Assembly (NCBI GenBank): GCA_003427395.1
Contig: BFEA01000354.1
Location: 862,538 to 887,551, forward strand
DNA: 25,014 bases
Reading direction: 5' to 3'
Source of the DNA: Chara braunii
Taxonomy: Eukaryota; Streptophyta; Charophyceae; Charales; Characeae
Part shown: positions 9,275 through 16,564 of the stretch, in pieces
How the letters are laid out: each line of letters starts with the position of its first letter
How positions within the stretch are numbered: the stretch's first letter is position 1
Notes under the pieces: generated by a model
Databases searched by the model: none
What the model was told of the DNA's origin: nothing
What the model saw: only the letters and a program-made list of their open reading frames with translations
Program-made: the position numbers and the translations under genes

Positions 9275-9366
<92 letters not shown>
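9275..9366. repeat. Compound (TG)n(AG)n microsatellite
   Basis: An almost pure TG dinucleotide run (9275-9324, one interruption near 9307) passes directly into an AG run (9325-9366). Open frames across it are low-complexity artefacts. Confidence 0.97.
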
Positions 9367-9369
<3 letters not shown>

Positions 9370-9976
9370 AACGCCCAATACCGTGAAAACGATGAGTGGG
9401 ACTCTGACAATGTGGATGCGGGCATAATTTGCAATTTGCTAGGGTCTCCCAACACAGCGCGGGCGTGCAAGAAAACGAGGAGAGGGGGGGATCAGGAGTG
9501 GAGCGGGGACGGGGTGGTGGAGGTGAGGGGGAGGGGGAGGGGCGGCAGACCGGCGAGAAGATGGAGCTGAAAATACGAATCCATGCAGAGAGAACAAGCG
9601 AGAGCAGACGATGAGACCACAAGGCAAAAAAGAACACGCCGGGCGCTCATCTTTTAGGCATATGATGATACAGTGCGTGGGGGGTGATGGCCTCGAGCTC
9701 GTGACCTCGCGATTCATACCTTTTACATTTCCACTTGGGAGATATGTATTTGCATCTCTCCGAGTAAACAGGCCGCCGACGCAAGTCACGAACCCATCTT
9801 CCCTCCAATAAATTGCACTCTGCTCCACCTAGATGTAATCGCGTGCATACACACGTACACGCACGCAGAAGCAACCATGCACACGTGATCACATGAATTG
9901 GATGCACAGGTAAATTCCATAAGTTGGAAAGAATGCCAAAGAGAAAGATACGGTGATAATGCCGTGGAGAATACTG
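9367..9976. other. No gene seen; purine-rich patch
   Basis: This stretch has a G/A-rich patch (about 9476-9545, repeated GGGGA words) and otherwise unremarkable sequence. Frames here are short, lack recognisable domains and are partly driven by the G-run. I find no RNA gene. Confidence 0.4.
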
Positions 9977-10081
9977 CCGTCTTCACCTGAATAGAACACC
10001 TGGTAATTATCACCGTACCTAGACTGAAAGTTGCACCAAATACGGCTGTAATGACCGGGCGTTCTATTCGGGTGAAGACGG
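9977..10081. repeat. Imperfect inverted repeat (32-bp arms)
   Basis: The arm at 9977-10008 is complementary, with about four mismatches, to 10050-10081, separated by about 41 bases. A second pair, TACGGTGATAAT (9950-9961) and ATTATCACCGTA (10007-10018), overlaps it, so two alternative foldings are possible. It could be a small foldback element. No terminal duplication was recognised. Confidence 0.7.
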
Positions 10082-10211
10082 ATTGACACAACATGTAAGA
10101 AGCAAGCCGCATTGAGTTGATGGGAAAACGCTTTGCTACGCTAACCACCAATAGTTGGTTCCCGAATCATTAGATGGGTGTGTCAATAATCAAATAAATA
10201 CTGTTAAATTA

Positions 10212-10575
10212 TAGGCTACCAGCCCAGCCGCCCGGGTCACCTTGTTTGCCCAGGCCCGGCCTAGCAAGGACCAAAGGAAAAAAAAATGAAAAAAAATGCA
10301 GAAAAATAAACTAGACTACGTTTGCCTCAGGGTCGCATCGGCATTCCTTACCACATTTAAAATAAAAATAAAAACTATTTTTTTTATTTCTCTAGGCTAT
10401 CAGCCGGCCCGCCCGGGCACCTTGTTTGCCCGGGTGGGCCGACCGTGCAAGGGCCAAAGAAGGTCCCAGCCAGGTTTGGCGTTCGGGACGGGCCGAACGC
10501 CCGAACCCGAACGCCCGAACATACGGGACCCCTTCGGAAGGCGTTCGGCCGTTCGGGCCGAACGCGGACCGAAAC

Positions 10576-10608
<33 letters not shown>

Positions 10609-10735
10609 TTAAAAAATTCCCCAAAAAAACATATGTTATGGAGAAAAATAAACTAAACAACATTTGCCTGGGCACTACATCCAAATTCTTTACCAAATTT
10701 TGTTTTTTGGGCCCGGCCAGGCAATTAGTCCTGTG
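10212..10735. repeat. Two adjacent copies of a GC-hairpin / A-rich repeat unit
   Basis: AGGCTAYCAGCC...CCTTGTTTGCCC...GCAAGGRCC begins units at about 10212 and 10392. The first is followed directly by the AT-rich body (10294-10375). The second is followed by the GTTCGG head (10470-10573), a run of A (10576-10604) and the AT-rich body (10624-10700). The fragment GGGCCCGGCCAGGCAA near 10709 may begin a third. The body is shared with 425-535. Confidence 0.65.
10405..10441. repeat. Strong GC stem-loop
   Basis: CGGCCCGCCCGGGCA (10405-10419) pairs with TGCCCGGGTGGGCCG (10427-10441), one mismatch in 15, around the 7-base loop CCTTGTT. The copy at about 10222-10256 has a weaker version. It is part of the repeat family, not a bacterial terminator. 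Confidence 0.8.
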
Positions 10736-10736
10736 C

Positions 10737-10774
10737 CTGTCTCTTATACACATCTAGATGTGTATAAGAGACAG
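10737..10774. other. Nextera mate-pair junction adapter (assembly artefact)
   Basis: The 19-base Tn5 mosaic-end sequence AGATGTGTATAAGAGACAG (10756-10774) is preceded by its exact reverse complement (10737-10755). This 38-bp palindrome is the known circularisation junction of Nextera mate-pair libraries. It is not genomic. The DNA on its two sides was joined in library construction, so continuity across it cannot be trusted. Confidence 0.97.
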
Positions 10775-10783
10775 GGCTAGCAG

Positions 10784-10817
10784 TGTGACCGAACGCTGCA
10801 CACAGGAAATTCAAGAG
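10784..10817 (+). repeat. LTR fragment between adapter and gap
   Basis: About 34 bases match the 5' LTR at 675-708 with one difference (TGTGACCGAACGCTGC...). It comes from another copy of the same LTR family and is cut by the gap on the right and by the adapter on the left. Confidence 0.85.
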
Positions 10818-11512
10818 NNNNNNNNNNNNNNNNNNNNNNNNNNNNNNNNNNNNNNNNNNNNNNNNNNNNNNNNNNNNNNNNNNNNNNNNNNNNNNNNNNN
10901 NNNNNNNNNNNNNNNNNNNNNNNNNNNNNNNNNNNNNNNNNNNNNNNNNNNNNNNNNNNNNNNNNNNNNNNNNNNNNNNNNNNNNNNNNNNNNNNNNNNN
11001 NNNNNNNNNNNNNNNNNNNNNNNNNNNNNNNNNNNNNNNNNNNNNNNNNNNNNNNNNNNNNNNNNNNNNNNNNNNNNNNNNNNNNNNNNNNNNNNNNNNN
11101 NNNNNNNNNNNNNNNNNNNNNNNNNNNNNNNNNNNNNNNNNNNNNNNNNNNNNNNNNNNNNNNNNNNNNNNNNNNNNNNNNNNNNNNNNNNNNNNNNNNN
11201 NNNNNNNNNNNNNNNNNNNNNNNNNNNNNNNNNNNNNNNNNNNNNNNNNNNNNNNNNNNNNNNNNNNNNNNNNNNNNNNNNNNNNNNNNNNNNNNNNNNN
11301 NNNNNNNNNNNNNNNNNNNNNNNNNNNNNNNNNNNNNNNNNNNNNNNNNNNNNNNNNNNNNNNNNNNNNNNNNNNNNNNNNNNNNNNNNNNNNNNNNNNN
11401 NNNNNNNNNNNNNNNNNNNNNNNNNNNNNNNNNNNNNNNNNNNNNNNNNNNNNNNNNNNNNNNNNNNNNNNNNNNNNNNNNNNNNNNNNNNNNNNNNNNN
11501 NNNNNNNNNNNN
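10818..11512. other. Assembly gap (695 N)
   Basis: An unbroken run of n. No content can be assigned, and apparent open frames across it are meaningless. Confidence 1.
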
Positions 11513-11557
11513 AGGCTGCCAGGATAACTCAGGGTCGAAATGTGAGGTCCCCGGCCT

Positions 11558-11635
11558 CGTCCCAATCTTTTTTTTTTTTTTTTTTTTTTTTTGGACCATT
11601 TCTCATTTTATGCGTGTCATCCTTGCGCAGGGGCC

Positions 11636-11667
<32 letters not shown>

Positions 11668-11699
11668 ACGGATGTCCCGAAGGACCGTCCCAATCTTTT
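11558..11699. repeat. 14-bp target-site duplication flanking the U6 retrocopy
   Basis: CGTCCCAATCTTTT occurs at 11558-11571 and 11686-11699 with no mismatch. What lies between is exactly the U6 body plus its A-tail. The nick implied by this arrangement is TTTT/AT, close to the TTTT/AA preference known for L1-type endonucleases. Confidence 0.9.
11593..11685 (-). ncRNA. U6: U6 spliceosomal snRNA, full-length A-tailed retrocopy
   Basis: Read on the minus strand this starts GTCCTTCGGGACATCC and contains the invariant ACAGAGAAGATTAGCATGG segment, CCCCTGCGCAAGGATGAC and the end AATGGTCC, matching U6 snRNA along its length (~93 nt). U6 forms the catalytic centre of the spliceosome with U2. Instead of the T-run that normally ends the gene, an A-run follows (the T-run 11568-11592 on the plus strand). 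The unit is flanked by an exact 14-bp direct repeat, CGTCCCAATCTTTT, at 11558-11571 and 11686-11699. It is therefore a retroposed copy made by LINE machinery, probably without its own promoter. Confidence 0.92.
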
Positions 11700-11753
11700 A
11701 TGCAATACATATTGAAACTTTCCAAAAAAAAAAAAAAAACAGAATGATTCGTT

Positions 11754-11863
11754 GTCCTTCGCGACATCCGTTAAAATTGGAACGATACAGAGAAGGGTAC
11801 ATTGGCAAACGGCCCCTGCGCAAGGATGACAAAATTGGTCCATTTTTTCGTCGTCACGATCTG

Positions 11864-11895
<32 letters not shown>
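11754..11895 (+). pseudogene. U6: Diverged U6 snRNA pseudogene, opposite orientation
   Basis: The plus strand reads GTCCTTCGCGACATCC, AAAATTGGAACGATACAGAGAAG and GGCCCCTGCGCAAGGATGACA, so the 5' half and the central part are U6. A few extra bases interrupt the segment after ACAGAGAAG, and the 3' domain is shortened and altered before TTGGTCCATTTTTT. The G-to-C change in the 5' hairpin breaks its stem. An A-run follows at 11866-11895. AGAATGATTCGTT (11741-11753) and AGAATGATCCGTT (11923-11935) differ at one base and may be its target-site duplication. A 21-base A-rich word at 11896-11916 recurs at 11967-11987. Confidence 0.85.
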
Positions 11896-11896
<1 letters not shown>

Positions 11897-12039
11897 AGAA
11901 CAAGGGAAAAAGAACAGAGAGAAGAATGATCCGTTCTTCTTGATTGCCCGCCCGGGGCGAAAAAAACAGAACAAGAGAAAAAGAACACGTGGAGGGTCAG
12001 CATTCAAGGTACAGTAGCACGAGCACAATTAGAACAATC

Positions 12040-12225
12040 GGGGCGAATAAGCTCGCTTCCTGAACGCGGCACGTGGGGGGAACCCTACCACGTCAGCTTC
12101 GACAAGACTGAAATTCACTCGCGCGCCAATGCAATCACAGAGGACGGATTTTGCGGCGGCGGGAAAGTGTGGGGTCGTGTCAGTGATAGGGCCTGGCGCT
12201 GTCTGGCTTGTGCAGACGTCCTTGG
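12040..12225. other. No gene seen upstream of the foldback repeats
   Basis: Mixed sequence containing one GGCACGTGGGG and one CCACGTCAGC word (12068-12100). Short frames on both strands show no domain. It leads into the repeat module that starts near 12225. Confidence 0.35.
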
Positions 12226-12460
12226 ATTGGCTCAAATCCAAGCTAGATATTTCCTCCGCCTCCCGAAAAGTGGCCGTCAACGTTTTTGCCGATCAATCCC
12301 TCTAAAATTCGCATATAGGAGAGGAGAGAGCAGGGAAGGAGGACAAGGAGGGAGAGAGGGAGGGAGGGAAGTAGGGAGGGAGGAGGAGAGCGCCCAACGG
12401 CGGATAATTGGCTCAAGACCAAGCTATTTCCTCCACCTCCCGAAAACTGACCATCAACTT

Positions 12461-12768
12461 TTGTATTTCTTCATGTTGTAATAAAAAAAAAAAAAAAGGG
12501 CGACGGCCTTAACATATCATCATTGAGCTGAGCAGGCCCAGGCAGGCAATTCAGAAATATCTGGTTTTACTCATCATCCATCATGTACCATCATCTGGAT
12601 TCGAACTGGGGCAAGGTCCCACTTGCACGGATTAAGAGATTCTGGCCGTTGATCTCTGCTATCCACGGTCAATATCGCATAATTCGTGTAAGTGGGACCT
12701 AGCCCCTGGGGTCTGTAATTCAACAATTCATGGGTGTACCCACTGAGCTAGGCTCTCGGGTACACCCT
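12461..12768 (-). mobile_element. tRNA-like insertion splitting a repeat copy (SINE-like)
   Basis: A module copy is interrupted here: its left half ends CCATCAACTT (12451-12460) and its right half resumes with CCAACTT (12769-12775), so about 300 bp have inserted, with a short imperfect duplication. On the minus strand the insert has an A-box-like TAGCTCAGTGGG (12750-12739) and a B-box-like AGTTCGAATCC (12607-12597). They are about 130 bases apart, with a hairpin between them, and a T-run (12482-12497 on the opposite strand) follows. It resembles a tRNA-derived element more than a tRNA gene because no T-arm stem or acceptor stem forms. Confidence 0.45.
12608..12706. repeat. 27-bp inverted repeat forming a long hairpin
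   Basis: The arm 12608-12634 pairs with 12680-12706 with three mismatches in 27, around a 45-base loop that itself has short complementarity. A second hairpin, GGGTGTACCC (12732-12741) with GGGTACACCC (12758-12767), encloses the A-box-like word. Such a fold could be a small-RNA precursor or only the structure of the element. Confidence 0.75.
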
Positions 12769-13390
12769 CCAACTTCCTTGCCGATCAATTGCTCTAAAAT
12801 CCCCCTATAAGAGGAGAGAGAACCGGGAAGGAGGACAAGGAGGGAGGGAGGGAGGGAGGGAGGGAGGAGGGGACAAGGATAGGAGGAACAGAATGCGCGA
12901 TGGGGGAATTTTGGAGGGATTCACCGGCAAAAACGTTGACGGCCACTTTTCGGGAGGCTCATAGGCGCGGTCTGGCTTGCGCAGCACTTGGCTTGGCGCA
13001 GCACTTGGCTTGGATCAACTCCAAGCTAGCTATTTCCTCCGCCTACCGAAAAGCGAGTGACAGTCGACTCTTTTGCCTATCAATGCCCCTAAAATCCCTC
13101 CCCCCCCCTCCTCCTCTATCGCTCATTCTGTTCCTTCTTTGGCCCCTCCCCTTCCCTCCTCCCTCCCTCCCTCCCTCTCTCTCTCCCTCCTTGTCCTCCT
13201 TCCCTGCTCTCTCTCCTCCTCTCTCCGTTGCTTCGTATGCCGTTCCTCTCAACCGTCATTCTCGAGGCTAAGTGCATCACTCCACTACTCTCCACATGCA
13301 CAAGCGACAGAAATCATGTCTGAGTATTTTTCCATGTTCTCGCGGAAGATTCACTCTCGTTTCGCACATTTCGAGAGTACTGGACCGTGG

Positions 13391-13392
<2 letters not shown>

Positions 13393-13468
<76 letters not shown>
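13393..13468. repeat. (CT)n microsatellite
   Basis: A pure CT dinucleotide run of about 76 bases. Serine/leucine-rich or arginine/glutamate-rich frames through it are artefacts. Confidence 0.98.
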
Positions 13469-13472
<4 letters not shown>

Positions 13473-13885
13473 TCTCTATTTTCTCTGCGGTCGTTTTGTC
13501 TGGGGGGGGGGGATCCCAAACATGCATAGCATCTTTTCAGCTTGGGGGTAGGAATCGGACATGATACGGTTGGGGGAATGGCAGAGCAGACCAGACCGAG
13601 GGATGATTAACTACTTTCGTCACCATCTTTCGGGGGCCTGTCGGGCCTTTTGCCACGGTCCAGGCGTACACGAGTACACACGTTTTGTCCCGGGGGAGGA
13701 TTTACTGTATAACATTTTCCATTAACTATACAGCGCACAGCGTGAGAATGGACTGTGCTTGTTAGAGCGTGTGGCGTGATAGTCATCGCAGCATTGCTTT
13801 TTTCTATCTTCTTCCCCCGAGCAGAACGCCTGGGGCATTTAAACGAATGGCCACCACTCACTTCCAGGGAGATGCAGATTCTGAT
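13469..13885. other. No gene seen
   Basis: About 400 bases with a G-run at 13503-13511 and otherwise no repeat, domain or RNA that I recognise. A minus-strand frame of 119 codons (13607-13966) overlaps the next repeat and has no domain. Confidence 0.35.
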
Positions 13886-13889
13886 AACA

Positions 13890-14317
13890 ATGAGATGCTG
13901 GTGGTTGTGGTTCAGATGAATTGCGATTATTGAACGGTTCGATCTCTGTGGTTTAATCCCTGCCACACAATATATCTGACAAGATTAACAGAATCTGCTA
14001 TCTCATTTTTTGTTATCAGAATCTGCATTGATGAATCTTGACAGAGTGTGTGTGGCGGGGAAGAGCAACCAAAAAAAAAGGAAAAAAAAAAAAAAAAAGA
14101 AAGAGATCTATCAATGCACCATCATCAAATTCACGTGCTGATGGTTGTGGTTCAGATGAATTGCGATTTTTGAACCGTTTGATCTCTGTGGCTTAATCCC
14201 TGCCACACAATATCTGACAAGATTGACAGAATCTGCTATCTCATTTTTTGGTATCAGAATCTGCATTGATGAATCTTGACAGATATTGTGTGGCAGGCAA
14301 CAGCAACAAAAAAAACG

Positions 14318-14359
<42 letters not shown>

Positions 14360-14446
14360 GATTAACAGAATCTGCTATCTCATTTTTTTGTTATCAGAAT
14401 CTGCATTGATGAATCTTGACAGATATTGTGTGGCAGGGAAGAGCAA
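13890..14446. repeat. Three copies of a foldback repeat unit
   Basis: A unit of about 175 bp (TGCTGRTGGTTGTGGTTCAG ... GGGAAGAGCAAC) occurs at 13891-14069 and 14137-14306. Its right half occurs again at 14358-14446. Within it CCTGCCACACAATATCTGAC (from 14199) is the reverse complement of the closing sequence ending GGCAGG at 14297, giving 26-bp terminal inverted repeats with one mismatch around a ~47-bp centre. The first copy (13959-14059) has decayed arms. Each unit is followed by an A-rich or CAA-rich tail. It looks like a MITE-like element that spread locally as a tandem unit. Confidence 0.8.
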
Positions 14447-14503
14447 CAAAAAAGACGAAACAACAACAACAACAACAACAACAACAAAAACGAAACAACA
14501 ACG

Positions 14504-14560
<57 letters not shown>
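14321..14560. repeat. (CAA)n microsatellite tracts
   Basis: CAA trinucleotide runs at 14321-14359, 14461-14486 and 14505-14560 follow successive copies of the foldback unit. Long poly-Asn, Gln or Thr frames here come from the trinucleotide. Confidence 0.95.
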
Positions 14561-14639
14561 ATAGATCCATCAACGCACCATCATCAACTTCACGGGCGGA
14601 CCAATCCGACCGATGATGGAAGGCACATGCATTACACAC

Positions 14640-15348
14640 CTGCTCGAGACGAGTTATTAGGCTGTGGTTGTCGGGATCCCGCTGCTACGGATGCGCGTTT
14701 GTGCACAGGTCGACGGTGGGGGTGGGACACATTGCGGACATGGCCAGTGCTGAACCGTTTGCTGGCTGCATGACCACCAACCGGCGGGTCCCTCTCCTTC
14801 TTCTTCCTCCCCTGGTCCACTCCCCTTTCTCTTGTCAGATCATCACCGGTCGCATTAGTAACCGAAGAGTCAGCGCCGCCCGTAGGAAAGACGCCAAGCC
14901 GCAGATTCGACGAACTACTAGGGGGGGTTGCATCCGGCAAGTCCTGATCATCGTCGCTCCCAGGACCGCGAGGGCTCGGCGCGCTGTCAATCACCTCCTG
15001 GCCGTCGTAACGATGCTCTCCCGACGGTTGGGGCGCCCACGTGAGGATGATATCCCCCTCCCGCTGGAGCTTCTTGGGGAGGGCATCGTCGTCGTCGTAA
15101 GCTGACAGTGGCGGCGGGATGGGCGGCCATGATCTGGAGGCCGCATTTTGGTCTTCCCGCACTCTGCCGCGCAGCGAAGACGCGAAAGAGAACCGCGATG
15201 TCACGATTAGGTCGGGTCGGGAGTACACCAAGGCAGCGAGCAATGCCAAGCTGCATGCAACGGCCAGCGGCCGGCCTGCCAAAAACCGCAACGGGCCGGC
15301 TCCTCCCCACGACTCTCGTCTCTGTTCTCCATCTTCCCGAGCCTTCAT
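14640..15348 (-). CDS. Candidate first exon of a type II membrane protein (unknown function)
   Basis: A minus-strand frame starts with ATG at 15348-15346 and stays open for 238 codons in GC-rich sequence unlike its AT-rich neighbours. The protein has a basic N-terminus, one hydrophobic segment at about residues 27-42 (PLAVACSLALLAALVY) and then a long polar, Ser/Pro/Asp-rich stretch. This is the layout of a signal-anchored Golgi or secretory protein with a stem region, as in many glycosyltransferases. No catalytic domain is present. The minus-strand sequence GCAG/GTGTGTAA at 14643-14632 is a good splice donor just before the stop, so exon 1 may end at 14640 and the gene may continue leftward past the CAA repeats, or it may be truncated. 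I recognise no family. Confidence 0.35.
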
Positions 15349-15811
15349 TTCTCAAAGAACAGGGCAGAACAGTACACACACAAACACAGACCGAGAGCGA
15401 CAAAGAATCGACACCGGGACACACAGACAGACAGACAGACAGGCAGGTAGACAGAACAGACAGAGAGTGGGAGACGGAGCACCCGCTACTATCACTCAGA
15501 CTACACGGGTAGACAAGAACAGACAGAGCACACTCAGACGACACGCTACAACGTTCGGAGGTGAGCCGGTGGACAGTCATTCGCCCTGCTCCATCCCTTC
15601 AACCCGCAGCGCTTTCTTCGCAAGCAGTACAGAAGTGGGCGCCGCGCGCTGTTGAGCCAATTTTGTGTGTATCCTTCGAAAAGATTCCGAATGTTGAGGG
15701 ATGCCCGACGAACCGTGGAGCCAATTTTGCTGTGAGCTCCCCGCGTTTTTTTTAAATATTATTTTATTTTTATTTTTATTTTTGTTTTACGATTAAAATT
15801 CATTACAGAGC
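15349..15811. other. Flank of the candidate exon; (ACAG)n and AT-rich tract
   Basis: An ACAG tetranucleotide run (15424-15460) would lie in the 5' untranslated region of the minus-strand candidate gene. GAGCCAATTTTG occurs twice (about 15653 and 15717). From 15748 to 15790 the sequence is T/A-only. I find no conserved gene. Confidence 0.4.
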
Positions 15812-16327
15812 AAATGTTACATCTGCTAGCTCGGTCAGGCACGCAAGTGGCATTCAGGAGGCTGTGGGTTCAAGCCCCATGACTGCCTGCGGTGCACTTA
15901 GTGCCAACTGAGTGTCATAGTCCTCTTGATACCCATGATCGGTATCAGCCGGGTCTATGACCAACACGGGTGTGAGTGCGAGCATGAGTGGGTTGTGTCT
16001 GGTGTGTGGGAGAGTGTTGCCCTCCGCTGCTACTCGATGACGGGTGGGGAAGGATGAGAAAGGGAGGCGCAGCTACTGGCAAAATGCTGTGTCTTTGCGT
16101 TAGCCAGACCCCCGCTGGCAGCCCCACCCCATCTGCCCCATCTCTGACTACCGCTGTTGGGGCGGGGGGCAACATGATTTACCTCTTTTGCAAGGCCCTA
16201 TGCTTGCAGGGGTCCCCTCTATATAGTCTTAGGAGTAGTGATAGAAAGGTAGTGAAAGGCAAAAAGAATTTGAGAGAAGAACATATTCCAGTTTTCTTAT
16301 AATAATAATAAAAAATGTTACATCTGC
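15812..16327. repeat. 15-bp target-site duplication of the SINE
   Basis: AAATGTTACATCTGC at 15812-15826 and 16313-16327, identical, directly abutting the tRNA-like head and the TAA-rich tail. Between 16328 and 16435 lies about 108 bp of unassigned sequence. Confidence 0.92.
15827..16312 (+). mobile_element. tRNA-derived SINE with TAA tail and perfect 15-bp target-site duplication
   Basis: The element starts with TAGCTCGGTCAGG (A-box, 15827-15839). Its B-box GGTTCAAGCC lies at 15867-15876, inside an intact 5-bp T-arm (GTGGG, loop TTCAAGC, CCCAT). This split pol III promoter comes from a tRNA, but no anticodon or acceptor stem forms. About 400 bp of unrelated body follow, ending in a TAATAATAATAAAA tail. 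AAATGTTACATCTGC is present exactly on both sides (15812-15826 and 16313-16327). SINEs are transcribed by pol III and moved by a partner LINE. The ~486-bp length is long for a SINE. I found no other copy in the window. Confidence 0.85.
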
Positions 16328-16432
16328 CACATGTCATGACAAGACACTGGCAACAAAGAACAGTGAAGGACAGGGAAGAGTCACATGGTGTCTGACACAA
16401 AAATGGTAAGCACACACCAACAGGCCTTATCT

Positions 16433-16435
<3 letters not shown>

Positions 16436-16470
<35 letters not shown>
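16436..16470 (-). other. A-tail at the LINE 3' end
   Basis: A run of 35 T on the plus strand, that is poly-A on the LINE strand, follows ATTTATTTATTCC. A second 20-base run lies at 16545-16564, 75 bp inside. It may be an internal A-run or an earlier 3' end to which sequence was added. Confidence 0.75.
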
Positions 16471-16471
<1 letters not shown>

Positions 16472-16564
16472 GAATAAATAAATGGTGGCGCAGGGTTAGT
16501 CTAAGAGCACAAAGCTGTTGAGGAGGGGAGCGCCGAAAGAGTTCTTTTTTTTTTTTTTTTTTTT

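Larger units (their letters stand above)
12225..13230. repeat. Family of direct and inverted copies of a ~150-bp module with GGGA tract
   Basis: The module reads: GGCTCAAATCCAAGCTA, TTTCCTCCGCCTCCCGAAAA, GTCAACGTTTTTGCCGATCAAT, CTCTAAAAT, then GAGGAGAGAG, AAGGAGGACAAGGAGGGA and a GGGA run. Copies: plus, 12225-12390; plus, 12404-12460, continued at 12769-12870 after an insertion; minus, about 12876-12957 (CAAAAACGTTGACGGCCACTTTTCGGGAGG); plus, 13009-13101; and a reversed purine tract (CCCT, TCCTTGTCCTCCTTCCCTGC) at 13140-13225. Inverted neighbours could fold into long hairpins. No coding sequence is evident. Confidence 0.75.

Noticed and set aside
9016-9570. 184-codon plus-strand frame
   Set aside because: It runs through the TG/AG microsatellite and a G-rich patch; no domain.
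10405-10441. Rho-independent terminator
   Set aside because: The hairpin is strong, but the context is a eukaryotic interspersed repeat and no T-run follows directly.
10758-11642. Open frames of ~260-290 codons across the N gap
   Set aside because: They consist almost entirely of unknown bases and include adapter sequence.
13607-13966. Minus-strand frame of 119 codons as a downstream exon of the membrane-protein candidate
   Set aside because: No splice signals or domain evident and it overlaps the foldback repeat.
14321-14560. CRISPR-like or protein-coding repeat array
   Set aside because: The repeats are plain CAA trinucleotides without spacers, in eukaryotic DNA.
15827-15895. A functional tRNA gene
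   Set aside because: A-box, B-box and T-arm are present, but no acceptor or anticodon stem forms, and the segment is the head of an element with target-site duplications.
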